This document shows positions 37,626 to 46,539 of a stretch of DNA of 64,000 bases, piece by piece. The DNA is from Verrucomicrobiales bacterium (lineage in GTDB: Bacteria; Verrucomicrobiota; Verrucomicrobiia; Limisphaerales; CAIMTB01). Under the pieces are notes generated by a model, which saw only the letters and a list, made by a program, of their open reading frames with translations, did no database searches and was not told the DNA's origin. The stretch's first letter is position 1. Each line of letters starts with the position of its first letter. The stretch is from the NCBI GenBank assembly GCA_016795425.1, contig JAEUHG010000024.1, forward strand, positions 107,816 through 171,815, read 5' to 3'. Both the position numbers and the translations under genes were made by a program.

Positions 37626-38447
37626 GTGCTTAGCATCGGTATCAAAGAATTGTTGGAAGCAGGCGTCCATTTCGGACACCAGACCCGTCGTTGGAATCCT
37701 CGGATGAAGCCGTTCATCTTCGAGGCGCGTAGCGGGATTCATATCATCGATCTCAGCAAGACCGTCACCCAGCTCGAGGCGGCTTGTAACTTCCTCTTCG
37801 AAACCGCCCGTCAAGGCGGCGAGATCCTGTTCGTGGGGACCAAGAAACAGGCGCAATCGGCGGTGAAGGAATCGGCCCAGGCCTGCGGCGCCATGTTCGT
37901 CACCGAACGTTGGCTCGGCGGCACCCTCACCAACTTCTCGACTCTCAAGAAGTCCCTCGAGCGCCTGCGCCATATCGAGAAGATGGAAACCGACGGGACC
38001 ATTCTCAATTACGTCAAGCAGGAGCAGTCCATGCTCCGCCGGGAAGCCGCCCGCTTCCGCAAGAACCTCGACGGCATCCGGGCCATGTCCCAGAAGTTCC
38101 CCGCCGCCCTCTTCATCGTCGATATCAAGCGTGAACATAATGCCGTGGCCGAGGCGCGTCGTCTGAAGATCCCCATCGTGGCGATCGTCGACACCAACTG
38201 CGACCCCGACCAGGTGGACTTCCCCATCGCCGGCAATGACGACGCCATCCGATCGGTCCGGTTGATCCTCAACACCATCATGGAGTCGATCTCCCGGGGA
38301 CGCGCCGAGTACGAGGCCAAGTACGCCCGTCGCAAGACCGCGGAGATTACCGAGTCGGCAGACACTCCTGCGGCGGAACCCGCACCCGCACCGGTCCCTG
38401 CGCCGGCAGTCGAAACGACCGAAGCCGCCGCACCGGCTGGTACCTGA
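37626..38447 (+). CDS. rpsB: 30S ribosomal protein S2
   Basis: Structural protein of the small ribosomal subunit. The start is the GTG at 37626, 5-7 bases after AAAGGAAAA, giving VLSIGIKELLEAGVHFGHQ and 273 residues; the ATG at 37584 is in frame but adds non-conserved residues. Typical S2 motifs include RRWNPRMKPFIF, HIIDLSKTV, FVGTKKQAQ, ERWLGGTLTNF and VDTNCDPDQVDFPIAGNDDA. The last 30 residues are an extra Ala/Pro/Thr/Glu-rich tail (PAAEPAPAPVPAPAVETTEA). tsf follows 89 bases later, the common bacterial order. Confidence 0.98.
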   Translation: MLSIGIKELLEAGVHFGHQTRRWNPRMKPFIFEARSGIHIIDLSKTVTQLEAACNFLFETARQGGEILFVGTKKQAQSAVKESAQACGAMFVTERWLGGTLTNFSTLKKSLERLRHIEKMETDGTILNYVKQEQSMLRREAARFRKNLDGIRAMSQKFPAALFIVDIKREHNAVAEARRLKIPIVAIVDTNCDPDQVDFPIAGNDDAIRSVRLILNTIMESISRGRAEYEAKYARRKTAEITESADTPAAEPAPAPVPAPAVETTEAAAPAGT

Positions 38448-38536
38448 ACCGCCTGATCCTGAATCTCGGCTTGGGGCGGTTCCGGTCGATTCCGGTCCGC
38501 TCCGATCCATGTCCCATTCTCTAAACCCGTTCTGTT

Positions 38537-39379
38537 ATGGCTGAAATCACCGCTGCCGCCGTTGGCAAACTCCGCGAAATGACCAACGCCGGCCTCATGG
38601 ACTGCAAGAAGGCGCTCGCGGAGGCCAGTGGCGACCTCGACGCCGCGGTTGAAATCCTCCGCAAGCGCGGCGTCGCTCAAGCCGCCAAGAAGGCGGGTCG
38701 CGACGCTCGTGAAGGTGTCATCGCGCAGCACATTCTCCCTTCCGGCAAGGCCGGGGTCCTGGTGGAGATCAATTGCGAAACCGACTTCGTCGCCAAGAAC
38801 GACACGTTCAAGGCTTTCTGTGATGATGTCGCCCGGACGGTGGCCTCGGATCCTTCGGCGGACTTGGAGGCTCTCCGGGTCGGAGCTGTGGCCAAGATAG
38901 GCGAGAACATCCGACTCGCCCGCAACTCCCGCTTCGACCTCACCGGTCCCGGCCTCATCGCCGCTTACATCCACACCGGCGGCAAGGTCGGAGTGCTCGT
39001 CGAGGTCGGTTGCTCGAAGGATGCCACTCCCGGTTCGGACGCCTTCAAGCAGTTGGTCAAGGACATCACCCTCCAGATCGCCGCCGCGAGTCCCAGCGCG
39101 GTAACCCGTGCCGGCGTGCCCGAGGCCGTGGTCGCCAAGGAGCGCGAGATCGCGGCCCAGTCCGATCGCCTGAAGGGCAAGCCGGCCCAGGCCATCGACA
39201 AGATCGTTCAAGGCATGCTGGAGAAGTTCTTCCAGACCGTGTGCCTCATGGAGCAGGGGTTCGTGAAAGATCCCGACAAGAGCGTGCAGCAGCATGTCGA
39301 CTCGGTCTCCAAGCAGCTGGAGGATCAGGTGGTGATCCGGCGTTTCTTGCGCTGGCAGGTTGGAGAATCGGTTTCCTAA
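38537..39379 (+). CDS. tsf: Elongation factor Ts
   Basis: Nucleotide exchange factor for EF-Tu. 280 residues, normal length. The N-terminal UBA-like part reads ITAAAVGKLREMTNAGLMDCKKALAEASGD, with the conserved TGAG/TNAG-MDCKKAL motif. The core signature VLVEINCETDFVAKNDTF is present and the coiled-coil segment lies near the C-terminus. The region before the ATG (CCGTTCTGTT) has no obvious Shine-Dalgarno. A strong terminator follows at 39413. Confidence 0.98.
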   Translation: MAEITAAAVGKLREMTNAGLMDCKKALAEASGDLDAAVEILRKRGVAQAAKKAGRDAREGVIAQHILPSGKAGVLVEINCETDFVAKNDTFKAFCDDVARTVASDPSADLEALRVGAVAKIGENIRLARNSRFDLTGPGLIAAYIHTGGKVGVLVEVGCSKDATPGSDAFKQLVKDITLQIAAASPSAVTRAGVPEAVVAKEREIAAQSDRLKGKPAQAIDKIVQGMLEKFFQTVCLMEQGFVKDPDKSVQQHVDSVSKQLEDQVVIRRFLRWQVGESVS

Positions 39380-39412
39380 GCGCGCCTCGACAGCGCGCCT
39401 GACGGCAGCTCT

Positions 39413-39437
39413 CGGCCCGCCTTCGGCGGGCCGTTTT
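39413..39437 (+). terminator. Rho-independent terminator after rpsB-tsf
   Basis: CGGCCCGCC and GGCGGGCCG form a perfect 9-bp GC stem with loop TTC, followed by TTTT. It is 34 bases past the tsf stop and separates the operon from the coiled-coil gene. Confidence 0.88.
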
Positions 39438-39611
39438 GCTGGAGGGGGACGTCGGGAAACCGGAACGCCTGGCGCGACGAACCATCCCGTGGGCATTGAA
39501 GTTCCCCCTCCAGCCTTTGACACGCGTCCCGCCGATTGGCACTTTCAACGCCGGTCTGCCGTCGGCCGGGTGCCCCTTGCCTGTCTGACCCTCCGCCGGC
39601 GCCGCGTGCCT

Positions 39612-40184
39612 ATGAAAGCCTTACTGGTCAACCTGCTGGTGGTTCTTTCGGTCATTCTCTGCGGCTTCAATGCCGTTCAGTGGTACCGGGAAGCCAAACT
39701 CCACGGGAAGGTCCTCGACCTGGGCAACGAGATCTACCGGAAGGCATCGGAAGTCCAATCCCTCCAGCAGGAACTCAAAGCCAGCCTCGAAGAACGCAAA
39801 CGCCTCGAGGAGATTCGGGAGAGCCGGGAGTCCATGATTCGCAGCAACCGCCTCGTCGTGTCGCAACTGCAGGAAGATGCAGCGAAATTCGAGCGGGATG
39901 CCAAGTTCCAAACCGCCAAGGCCACTCAATTGGAACAGCATGTCGAGCAGTACCGGGGCGCCTTCGATAAAGCCAACGAGAATCTCAAGAAGCAAAACGA
40001 GGTTATCCAGACTCAGAATGAGAAGATGAAGCAGCTGGCCGATGACCGAAACGAGATGGTCGGCCGCTTCAATAAGCTGGCGACCGATTACAAGAGCCTG
40101 GGTGACGATTATACCAAGCTCATGAGCATGTATACCAATCTGGTTGCCCAGGTTCAGGCCGCTAACCAAAAGCCCGCCAAGTAG
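39612..40184 (+). CDS. Membrane-anchored coiled-coil protein of unknown function
   Basis: 190 residues from the ATG at 39612; the frame is open upstream to 39360, but that part overlaps the tsf terminator. One N-terminal membrane segment (ALLVNLLVVLSVILCGFNAV) is followed by a nearly continuous coiled coil of Gln, Glu, Lys and Asn (about residues 28-180), ending AANQKPAK. There is no cysteine and no catalytic motif. It may be a periplasmic or cytoplasmic tether; topology is not decided by the sequence. Confidence 0.7.
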   Translation: MKALLVNLLVVLSVILCGFNAVQWYREAKLHGKVLDLGNEIYRKASEVQSLQQELKASLEERKRLEEIRESRESMIRSNRLVVSQLQEDAAKFERDAKFQTAKATQLEQHVEQYRGAFDKANENLKKQNEVIQTQNEKMKQLADDRNEMVGRFNKLATDYKSLGDDYTKLMSMYTNLVAQVQAANQKPAK

Positions 40185-40334
40185 CCTCTCCGAGGGTTCG
40201 CGCCTCCAGACCCGTGCGAGTCGCCTTCGACGTCACCCACTCCTCGGATCCCCCACCCCGCCGAAGTCCGCCTCCATGAGTTGCGGCGCGGCCCCGCTCT
40301 CGCATCTTCTGCGGTCCTTCGGCCTAATTGGCCC

Positions 40335-41591
40335 ATGCTTACCGTTTCCGACCCCCGTCGGGATCAGCTGGCGCTGACCGTTCGCAAGACCGTTCTGGAG
40401 ACGCCGGTCTTCGATATCCACACGCACCTTTACGATCCCGCCTTCGGATCGCTCCTGCTCTGGGGTATCGATGATCTCCTGGTCTATCATTACCTCGTGG
40501 CGGAGACTTTCCGGTTCCTGGACCTTCCGTATGATGCTTTCTGGCGGTTGACCAAGGAGGAACAGGCCAACCGTGTCTGGCAGCTCCTCTTCCAGGATCA
40601 CAGCCCCATCTCCGAGGCGGCTCGCGGTGTCATCACGGTCCTGAACCGGCTGGGACTCGACCCCCGCCGCAACGATCTGCCCGCGCTGCGTGCCTGGTTC
40701 AAGGGTTGGAAAGTGAACGATTTCATCAGCCGCTGTCTCGACCTCGCGAAGGTTCGGTTGGTGTGCATGACCAATTCGCCCTTCGATCCGTTGGAACGGC
40801 CCACCTGGGATACCGGATTTGCACGCGATCCCAGATTCGTGGCCGCCCTGCGCATTGATCCCTTGCTCGTTGCGTGGCCTGACGCGGCAACGCTCCTGGC
40901 ATCCGACGGCTACATTACCTCCTCGGATCTATCCTCTTCGACCTTCGATGGCGCCCGCCGATTCCTGACCGATTGGGCGCTCCGCATCGACGCTCGTTAT
41001 GTCATGGTCTCCTTGCCCCCGTCGTTCAGCTATCCAGGATCCAGCACCACGGCCGTCCTCATCGAAAAGGTCGTCGTTCCGTTCTGTGAGGACACTGGCC
41101 TGCCTTTTGCGCTGATGCTGGGCGTCAAAAGGGCAGTCAACCCTGCCCTTCAGTTGGCCGGTGACGGTGTCGGACGCAGCCATCTGGACTCCCTCGAGGC
41201 CCTCTGCGCGCGCCACCCCAAAGTCCGCTTCTTAAGCACGGTTCTGTCGCTAGAGAATCAGCATGAGCTTTGTGTTCTGGCCCGAAAGTTCCGCAACCTC
41301 CACCCGTTTGGATGCTGGTGGTTCACCAACATCCCGGAAACCATCCGGGAAATGACGCGCCTGCGTCTCGAACTCCTGGGCACGAGCTTCACCCCACAGC
41401 ACTCCGATGCCCGGGTTCTCGATCAGGTGATCTACAAATGGGACCACAGCCGACACTTGATCGCCGATGCGCTCGTCGAAAAGTACCTCGACCTCGCGGC
41501 ATCGGGTTGGTGGCCGACTGACTCCGAAATCCGCCGCGACGTGGCCGAACTTCTCGGAGGCGCCTTCGAGACTTTCTGCGGACGGCGATGA
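40335..41591 (+). CDS. Uronate isomerase-like (UxaC-type) metal-dependent enzyme
   Basis: 418 residues from the ATG at 40335. The amidohydrolase-superfamily metal motif is DIHTHLYDPAFGSLL near the N-terminus, followed by ARRFLTDWALRIDARYV and the C-terminal HSDARVLDQVIYKWDHSRHLIADALVEKY, features of glucuronate isomerase (UxaC), which interconverts glucuronate/galacturonate and the keto forms. It is shorter than enteric UxaC (about 470) and diverges elsewhere, so specificity is uncertain. The next gene starts 13 bases later. Confidence 0.75.
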   Translation: MLTVSDPRRDQLALTVRKTVLETPVFDIHTHLYDPAFGSLLLWGIDDLLVYHYLVAETFRFLDLPYDAFWRLTKEEQANRVWQLLFQDHSPISEAARGVITVLNRLGLDPRRNDLPALRAWFKGWKVNDFISRCLDLAKVRLVCMTNSPFDPLERPTWDTGFARDPRFVAALRIDPLLVAWPDAATLLASDGYITSSDLSSSTFDGARRFLTDWALRIDARYVMVSLPPSFSYPGSSTTAVLIEKVVVPFCEDTGLPFALMLGVKRAVNPALQLAGDGVGRSHLDSLEALCARHPKVRFLSTVLSLENQHELCVLARKFRNLHPFGCWWFTNIPETIREMTRLRLELLGTSFTPQHSDARVLDQVIYKWDHSRHLIADALVEKYLDLAASGWWPTDSEIRRDVAELLGGAFETFCGRR

Positions 41592-41604
41592 CCGTGCCTC
41601 GCCC

Positions 41605-42774
41605 ATGAACGGGCCGCCCCGCATCTACTTCGATTACAACGCCACCACCCCGCTGGATCCGGGCGTCCGGGAGCGGCTGGTGGCGTCCCTGGACACCGCC
41701 GCAGGCCTTTGGGCCAATCCATCCAGCATCCATTTCCTGGGACGCGCGGCGCGCCATGCCCTGGACGATGCCCGGGAAGTGACCGCCTCGGTGCTCCAGT
41801 GCAAACCGGGCGAACTCGTCTTCACCTCGGGAGGCACTGAGGCCAACAACCTCGCCGTCTTCGGCGCCGCCCGCTGCCGCCGCGATCAGGGTCGCCACCT
41901 GGTCTGTTCCCCCATTGAGCATCCAGCCGTCCTTCAGTGCTTCCAACGCCTCGCGCAGCACGAAGGCTTCACCTTGACTCTCCTTCCCGTCGACTGCTCC
42001 GGCGTCATCGACCCTGAGGCCGTTCAAGCGGCGCTTCGGCCCGATACGGTCCTAGTGTCGGTTATGGCGGCTAACAACGAGACGGGTGCCATCCAGCCCT
42101 ATCGCGACATCGGGAGGCTTTGTCGGCAGGCGGGCGTCCTGTTCCATACCGATGCCGTTCAGTGGTTCGGAAAGGAGGGCTTTAAGGGTATCGCCGATTT
42201 TGAAGCCGACCTTGTGACCCTTTGTAGCCATAAATTCCACGGGCCGCGTGGAGCTGGTCTTCTTTACATTCGGGCACCCCTGCCGTTGGAGCCGGTGGTT
42301 CTCGGGGGGAGCCACGAACACGACCGTCGTGCCGGAACGGAGAATCTTCCGGCAATTCTTGGCCTCACAGACAGCGTGGCTCGCTTTGTCCCGCAACCGG
42401 TCTTTCCTCGCCCGCTGCTTCTCGAACTCCGGACTCGTTTGGAGCAGGGCCTGGCGTCCATGCCTGGTCTGCGTCTCCGCAGCATTGCCACGGAGCGCCT
42501 GCTCAACACCGTGGCCTTCACCGTGGATGGGGCCGACAGCGTCTCACTGCTCGCCAATCTCGATCTTGCCGGGGTTTGTGCCTCCAGCGGCTCCGCCTGC
42601 GCCTCCGGTTCCATCGAACCTTCCCACGTGCTCAGGGCGATGGGGGTCTCGCCTCAGGAAGCGTCCTCGCTCGTTCGCTTTTCATTGGGTCGAGACTCTA
42701 CCCGCCTCGAGGTCGACCATGTCATGGCTCTGCTCCCGGAGATCCTGGCGCAGGCTCGAAGTTGTTCGCCCTGA
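41605..42774 (+). CDS. Cysteine desulfurase (NifS/IscS family)
   Basis: 389 residues from the ATG at 41605 (the frame is open further upstream, but that overlaps the previous gene). PLP-dependent release of sulfur from cysteine for Fe-S cluster or thiouridine synthesis. Motifs: IYFDYNATTPLDPGVRE, the aspartate/His PLP region, Lys in CSHKFHGPRGAGLLYI, and the active Cys loop SSGSACASGSIEPSHVLRAMG. Class is I/IscS-like. Neither iscU nor mnmA is adjacent, so the pathway cannot be named. Confidence 0.92.
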   Translation: MNGPPRIYFDYNATTPLDPGVRERLVASLDTAAGLWANPSSIHFLGRAARHALDDAREVTASVLQCKPGELVFTSGGTEANNLAVFGAARCRRDQGRHLVCSPIEHPAVLQCFQRLAQHEGFTLTLLPVDCSGVIDPEAVQAALRPDTVLVSVMAANNETGAIQPYRDIGRLCRQAGVLFHTDAVQWFGKEGFKGIADFEADLVTLCSHKFHGPRGAGLLYIRAPLPLEPVVLGGSHEHDRRAGTENLPAILGLTDSVARFVPQPVFPRPLLLELRTRLEQGLASMPGLRLRSIATERLLNTVAFTVDGADSVSLLANLDLAGVCASSGSACASGSIEPSHVLRAMGVSPQEASSLVRFSLGRDSTRLEVDHVMALLPEILAQARSCSP

Positions 42775-42776
42775 CC

Positions 42777-42960
42777 CGTGAATAAGGCGGTTCTTATCCC
42801 TGTTTTTGTCGACGTTGCTCCCTTGCGGGACGGTCTTCCTGGGTCCTTGCCAAAGTTGTTCCCAGGTTCGGGATCTCGTTTTGTTCAAGCCGGCATACCC
42901 CAATAGCCGGTTGTTGCAGTTATCCCCAACCCTTAATATGGGGCTTTTCATATTGAAAAG
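42777..42960. other. Candidate origin/promoter region upstream of dnaN
   Basis: About 200 bases between the desulfurase and dnaN. TTATCCCCA (42920-42928) and, on the minus strand, TTATTCACG (42777-42785) each differ by one base from the DnaA box TTATNCACA. Then comes an AT-rich stretch (42929-42975) with the inverted repeat CTTTTCA-TAT-TGAAAAG (42944-42960). It could be the dnaN promoter/operator or part of a replication origin. No dnaA gene is present. Confidence 0.35.
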
Positions 42961-42980
42961 ATCATTCTATTAAGCGGTCG

Positions 42981-44090
42981 ATGAAACTCTCGATCGGCAA
43001 GGAGCAGATCCTCCTGGGCCTTCAGGCGGTCCAAAACGTCGTTGGAAGTCGAACGACCCTGCCGATCCTATCCAATGTGCTGCTCAAGGCGACCGAGAAT
43101 CGCCTGGAGCTGACCGCAACGGATCTGGACGTCACGGTCTCCTGCAGTGTCGAGGCGAAGGTGCGGCTGCCCGGAAGCGCCACGATTCCAGTCAAAAAGT
43201 TCTTTGGGATCTGTCGCGAGCTTGGCCATCTGGAAATTGAGCTCGAGACCGATGAACGGAATGTCTGCACGTTATCGGCCGGGAATTCGTACTATCGGAT
43301 CAATGGGCTTCCGGCGGAGGACTTCCCGCCCTTGCCCGAGTTTTCGGACAAGAAGCACGTCGTTGTGCCCCAGGAGAAGCTGCGGGCGATGCTCAAGAAA
43401 ACGTCCTTTGCCATCTCGTCCGATGAAAGCCGCTACGTGCTCAACGGCATCTTCCACAGCCTTAAGGATCATAAAATCACGTTGGTGGCCACCGACGGAC
43501 GGCGGTTGGCACTGGTCGAGGAGGAAGTCGATGTCAGCCCCGAAAGTGAAGGGGAGTTCATTGTACCGACCAAGGCGATCAATGAACTGAACCGACTTCT
43601 GCAGGCGGCCGGCGAGGTGTCGATTCGCTACACGGATAACCAGGTGTCCTATTCGTTAAAGGGTGAAAAATCGCCTTCGATCCTGATCGTTTCCAAGTTG
43701 GTGGAAGGCAACTACCCGAACTATCGACAGGTGATACCCACCGAGTTCAAGGAGCGCGTCACCTTGGTGCGGGAAGAGCTGTTGCAGGCCTTGCGGCGGG
43801 CCGAGATCATGACCAGCGACAAGTCGAACTCGGTGAAGTTGTCATTCACCAAGAACAATCTCGCGATCACCGCCAACACTCCGGAAATCGGGGAGGCCCG
43901 AGAAAGTCTGGCGATCAATTACAAAGGCACCGATGTGGCGATCGCCTTCAACCCCATCTATTTGATGGACCCGCTCAAGGCATTGGATTCCGATGAAATC
44001 TACCTTGAGCTGCACGACGAATTGAGCCCTGGGGTGGTCAAGACCAACTCCCCATTCCTTTATGTGATCATGCCGATGCGCATGGCCTAG
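42981..44090 (+). CDS. dnaN: DNA polymerase III sliding clamp (beta subunit)
   Basis: 369 residues, normal length. The ring-shaped clamp tethers polymerase III to DNA. N-terminal MKLSIGKEQILLGLQAVQNVVGSRTTLPILSNVLL and C-terminal SPFLYVIMPMRMA are the classical ends; domain II holds VLNGIFHSLKDHKITLVATDGRRLALV. It normally lies next to dnaA and recF, but here a cysteine desulfurase precedes it and no recF follows; resB/lipoprotein genes face it on the other strand. Confidence 0.98.
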   Translation: MKLSIGKEQILLGLQAVQNVVGSRTTLPILSNVLLKATENRLELTATDLDVTVSCSVEAKVRLPGSATIPVKKFFGICRELGHLEIELETDERNVCTLSAGNSYYRINGLPAEDFPPLPEFSDKKHVVVPQEKLRAMLKKTSFAISSDESRYVLNGIFHSLKDHKITLVATDGRRLALVEEEVDVSPESEGEFIVPTKAINELNRLLQAAGEVSIRYTDNQVSYSLKGEKSPSILIVSKLVEGNYPNYRQVIPTEFKERVTLVREELLQALRRAEIMTSDKSNSVKLSFTKNNLAITANTPEIGEARESLAINYKGTDVAIAFNPIYLMDPLKALDSDEIYLELHDELSPGVVKTNSPFLYVIMPMRMA

Positions 44091-44108
44091 GATGGAAGGT
44101 AGGCTGGG

Positions 44109-44178
44109 GGGTGCCGTCCCCAAGGCCGCGGTGAAACGCGGTGGATCCTGGAATCGAACGGTTCGATCGGCGGCACCC
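44109..44178. terminator. Nested hairpins between convergent dnaN and resB
   Basis: GGGTGCCG (44109-44116) pairs with CGGCACCC (44171-44178), enclosing CCGCG/CGCGG (44126-44141) and ATCGAAC/GTTCGAT (44153-44167). The gap is only 92 bases, so this is most simply a bidirectional terminator with three stems. Confidence 0.45.
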
Positions 44179-44182
44179 TGCC

Positions 44183-45412
44183 TCATGCAGGCGCCGGCAC
44201 GTTGGAGGGCGCTCTGCGAATGAACCTGGTGAGGTGAATCAGGAATTGGATAACTAAGCCGACCCCTACGATGATGCAGGCAAAGTAAGGGGTCAGCCAC
44301 GCCGGGTTGCGAACGACCTGCAGAATAGTGACCCGATCGTCGGTCTTGTCGAAACTGGCTTGGTAGAACGTTAAACCCTTATAGCGCAAAGGGTTGTTCA
44401 TATAGATCAGAACTTCTCTGTCCTCTCCGGTCCGGGGATTCTTCAGTCGAACCTGGCTTGAGAAGTTCTTCGGGATCTCGGTGCCGGTGTACTTGTCGTG
44501 CCGAAAATCCATGAGGGTCAGGCTGAAATCGAGGTATTGGCGACGGGGCCGGAGGCTGAGTTCATAGGTCTTCTGGTCCATGGTGAAGGCCTGGGGTTGG
44601 CCGAAGTACTCGGTCACCAGATAGGTGGCGAGCGTCCCATTGGGTCCCACCAGCTCCACCACCGCACTCGGAACATCCCGCATGTCCATCACCGTCACCA
44701 AGGGCAGCTCGACGGCGGCAAAACGAGACCCAGGGCCAGTGGAAGAGACCACCGGCGCGTCCGGCACGGCAGCGCGATTGGTGATATAGGAATTCGGATA
44801 GAACCGGACGACGCGAACCGAAAACGGCAGGTCCGGATGCTGCAACCGAGCACCGGTTTGGAGGGCGGAATCGGGAATGGCAACCACGCGGTCCTTGTCT
44901 GGAGCAGAAACGTCGACAATCGCCAATTCGGTCCGCCGATCACTTTCGGTGTAGCTCTTGGTTTGCCCTTCCGTCAGCCGCATCGCGCTTTCGCGCGCCA
45001 GGAGATCCGTAAAAAGCTGCCCAATCAAAAGGATGATCAATCCGGCATGCGCGAGAAGAATGCCGGACTTCTTTGCGGTCAGTTGAAAGCGGGTCAGGTG
45101 AGCCGCGGTGAGGTTGACCAGAAGAAGGGCGCCGAGAAGGTATCCTCCCGGGAACACCGGGATCCAGGGGGACGACAGGACGTCGGCGGCGGTCGAGGGC
45201 GGCAGATAAATGTGGATCATCTGCAGCGCCTTCTTGGAGGCGGCAACGAAGGAGGCGAGGTCGACAAAGGCGCTTTGGAAAAAGCGACGTTGGGCCAGAT
45301 AGAGGCCCAGAGGTTCCTGGGCCATGGTTCCCAGGAACACCAGAATAAGACTGAGAGTCAGCAGAACCAGCGTGAGACGCAGGGACGCGAGGGGTTTGAA
45401 AATCCAGCTCAT
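44183..45412 (-). CDS. resB: ResB-family cytochrome c biogenesis protein
   Basis: 409 residues. Hydrophobic segments are near residues 10-30 (RLTLVLLTLSLILVFLG), 85-110 (PGGYLLGALLLVNLTAAHLTRF), 115-140 (GILLAHAGLIILLIGQLF) and 370-395, with a large periplasmic domain between. SLRLTLVLL, GTxAQEPLG and YNNPLRYKGLTFYQASF match ResB, which with CcsA delivers heme to apocytochromes c. CcsA is not encoded next to it. Its ATGA overlaps the stop of the lipoprotein gene, so the two are translationally coupled. Confidence 0.85.
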   Translation of the reverse strand: MSWIFKPLASLRLTLVLLTLSLILVFLGTMAQEPLGLYLAQRRFFQSAFVDLASFVAASKKALQMIHIYLPPSTAADVLSSPWIPVFPGGYLLGALLLVNLTAAHLTRFQLTAKKSGILLAHAGLIILLIGQLFTDLLARESAMRLTEGQTKSYTESDRRTELAIVDVSAPDKDRVVAIPDSALQTGARLQHPDLPFSVRVVRFYPNSYITNRAAVPDAPVVSSTGPGSRFAAVELPLVTVMDMRDVPSAVVELVGPNGTLATYLVTEYFGQPQAFTMDQKTYELSLRPRRQYLDFSLTLMDFRHDKYTGTEIPKNFSSQVRLKNPRTGEDREVLIYMNNPLRYKGLTFYQASFDKTDDRVTILQVVRNPAWLTPYFACIIVGVGLVIQFLIHLTRFIRRAPSNVPAPA

Positions 45413-46539
45413 GAACCTCGAGAGTAACGGGCAGTTTGAATCAATTTGACGAACGCGGCGCGGTGGGCTTCCACGGCCGCCGGGGGACCGAGAATCTTGT
45501 AGTACCAGCTGTTGCCGTCCTTTTTGACCACCGCCCCAACCAACCGGATGGCGTTGCCGGATTCCGGGCTTTGCCCTTGAAAATCAACCAGAGTCCCCTG
45601 CCCTCCCGAAATCTCCAGGTTGCCCACCATGGGATTCAACTCGGCGTCCGGGGCGGGTCCGAGCCCGACCTGGCTGCGCCACCGGTTGAGGTTCGGGAGC
45701 AATCCCCCCGCTTCGCCGGGAAAAACACTCACCGTAACGTCGGCGGAGCCCGCGGCATCGGCAGGCGCCGACCACTTGCTGTGAACCATTTGAGGCGCGG
45801 CCACGGGTTTCCAGCCTTCGGGAATCTCCCACGTGGCTTTGGGCCCGGATGGAGAACCTGAGGACGGCGCAGCGGAGGCCACCGATTCGGTGGCGGCTTC
45901 GGGTGGGGTGAACTCCACCGATCCCAGGAATGCTTTCAAGGATTCGCGCTGGGAGGCGACCATTTCCGCTGGACCACCAAGCTTGAAGAACCAGGTGGAT
46001 CCATCACGCCGCAGCGCGGCAACGAGGATCTGGTTGGCGGCGGCAGTGGCATCCGACGATTCCGTCCCCACGATGCTGAAGAGTTTCACGGGCTGGCCAC
46101 TCACCGTCGTGGTGTCGGTGTGGGATGCCAGCTCGGCTTCGGTGATCGGCGGCAGAGCGAGTTGCGACCGCCAGAGGTTTACCAGATCAAGATCCGAGCC
46201 GCCGGTTCCCGGCAGGGGAATGACTGCCAGATCGGCCTTGGCACCCGCGGCCGAGACGATGGAGAAGGTTGCCGCGCGCATCCCGGAGGCTCCGGTCGAG
46301 GTCCAGCCCTCGGGCAGGGACGACCAGCGGATGCCGGGTCGGGGAGGGGCCGACATGGCCGACTGCGACATGTCCCCGGATCCGTGGGCCCCGTGAGGCG
46401 ATGGAGAAGCCGGTTGGTCCTTGGGAGCGTCGTAGGCGGCAATCTCCTCCCGCTGGCACCCCGTTCCCAGGATCCCTAGAAGGACCAAGGCGGCGCCCGA
46501 ACTGGAGAAGGCAATGGTTCGAATTCGATGCGAGAACAC
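45409..46539 (-). CDS. Lipoprotein with duplicated domain
   Basis: 376 residues from the GTG at 46539. The N-terminus IRTIAFSSSGAALVLLGILGTGC has a lipobox ending in Cys. Two repeats of about 150 residues follow, each with PEGW, a stretch like DLDLVNLWRSQLALPPITEAEL / LLPNLNRWRSQVGLGPAPDAEL and a Phe/Tyr-rich C-part (WFFKLGGPAEMV / WYYKILGPPAAVEAHR), so an internal duplication is clear. The frame is open to 46788 without conserved features. It is coupled to resB and may have a role in cytochrome c assembly or redox sensing (inference). Confidence 0.75.
   Translation of the reverse strand: MFSHRIRTIAFSSSGAALVLLGILGTGCQREEIAAYDAPKDQPASPSPHGAHGSGDMSQSAMSAPPRPGIRWSSLPEGWTSTGASGMRAATFSIVSAAGAKADLAVIPLPGTGGSDLDLVNLWRSQLALPPITEAELASHTDTTTVSGQPVKLFSIVGTESSDATAAANQILVAALRRDGSTWFFKLGGPAEMVASQRESLKAFLGSVEFTPPEAATESVASAAPSSGSPSGPKATWEIPEGWKPVAAPQMVHSKWSAPADAAGSADVTVSVFPGEAGGLLPNLNRWRSQVGLGPAPDAELNPMVGNLEISGGQGTLVDFQGQSPESGNAIRLVGAVVKKDGNSWYYKILGPPAAVEAHRAAFVKLIQTARYSRGS

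Noticed and set aside
42794..42802. TTATCCCTG as a further DnaA box
   Set aside because: Three mismatches to TTATNCACA.
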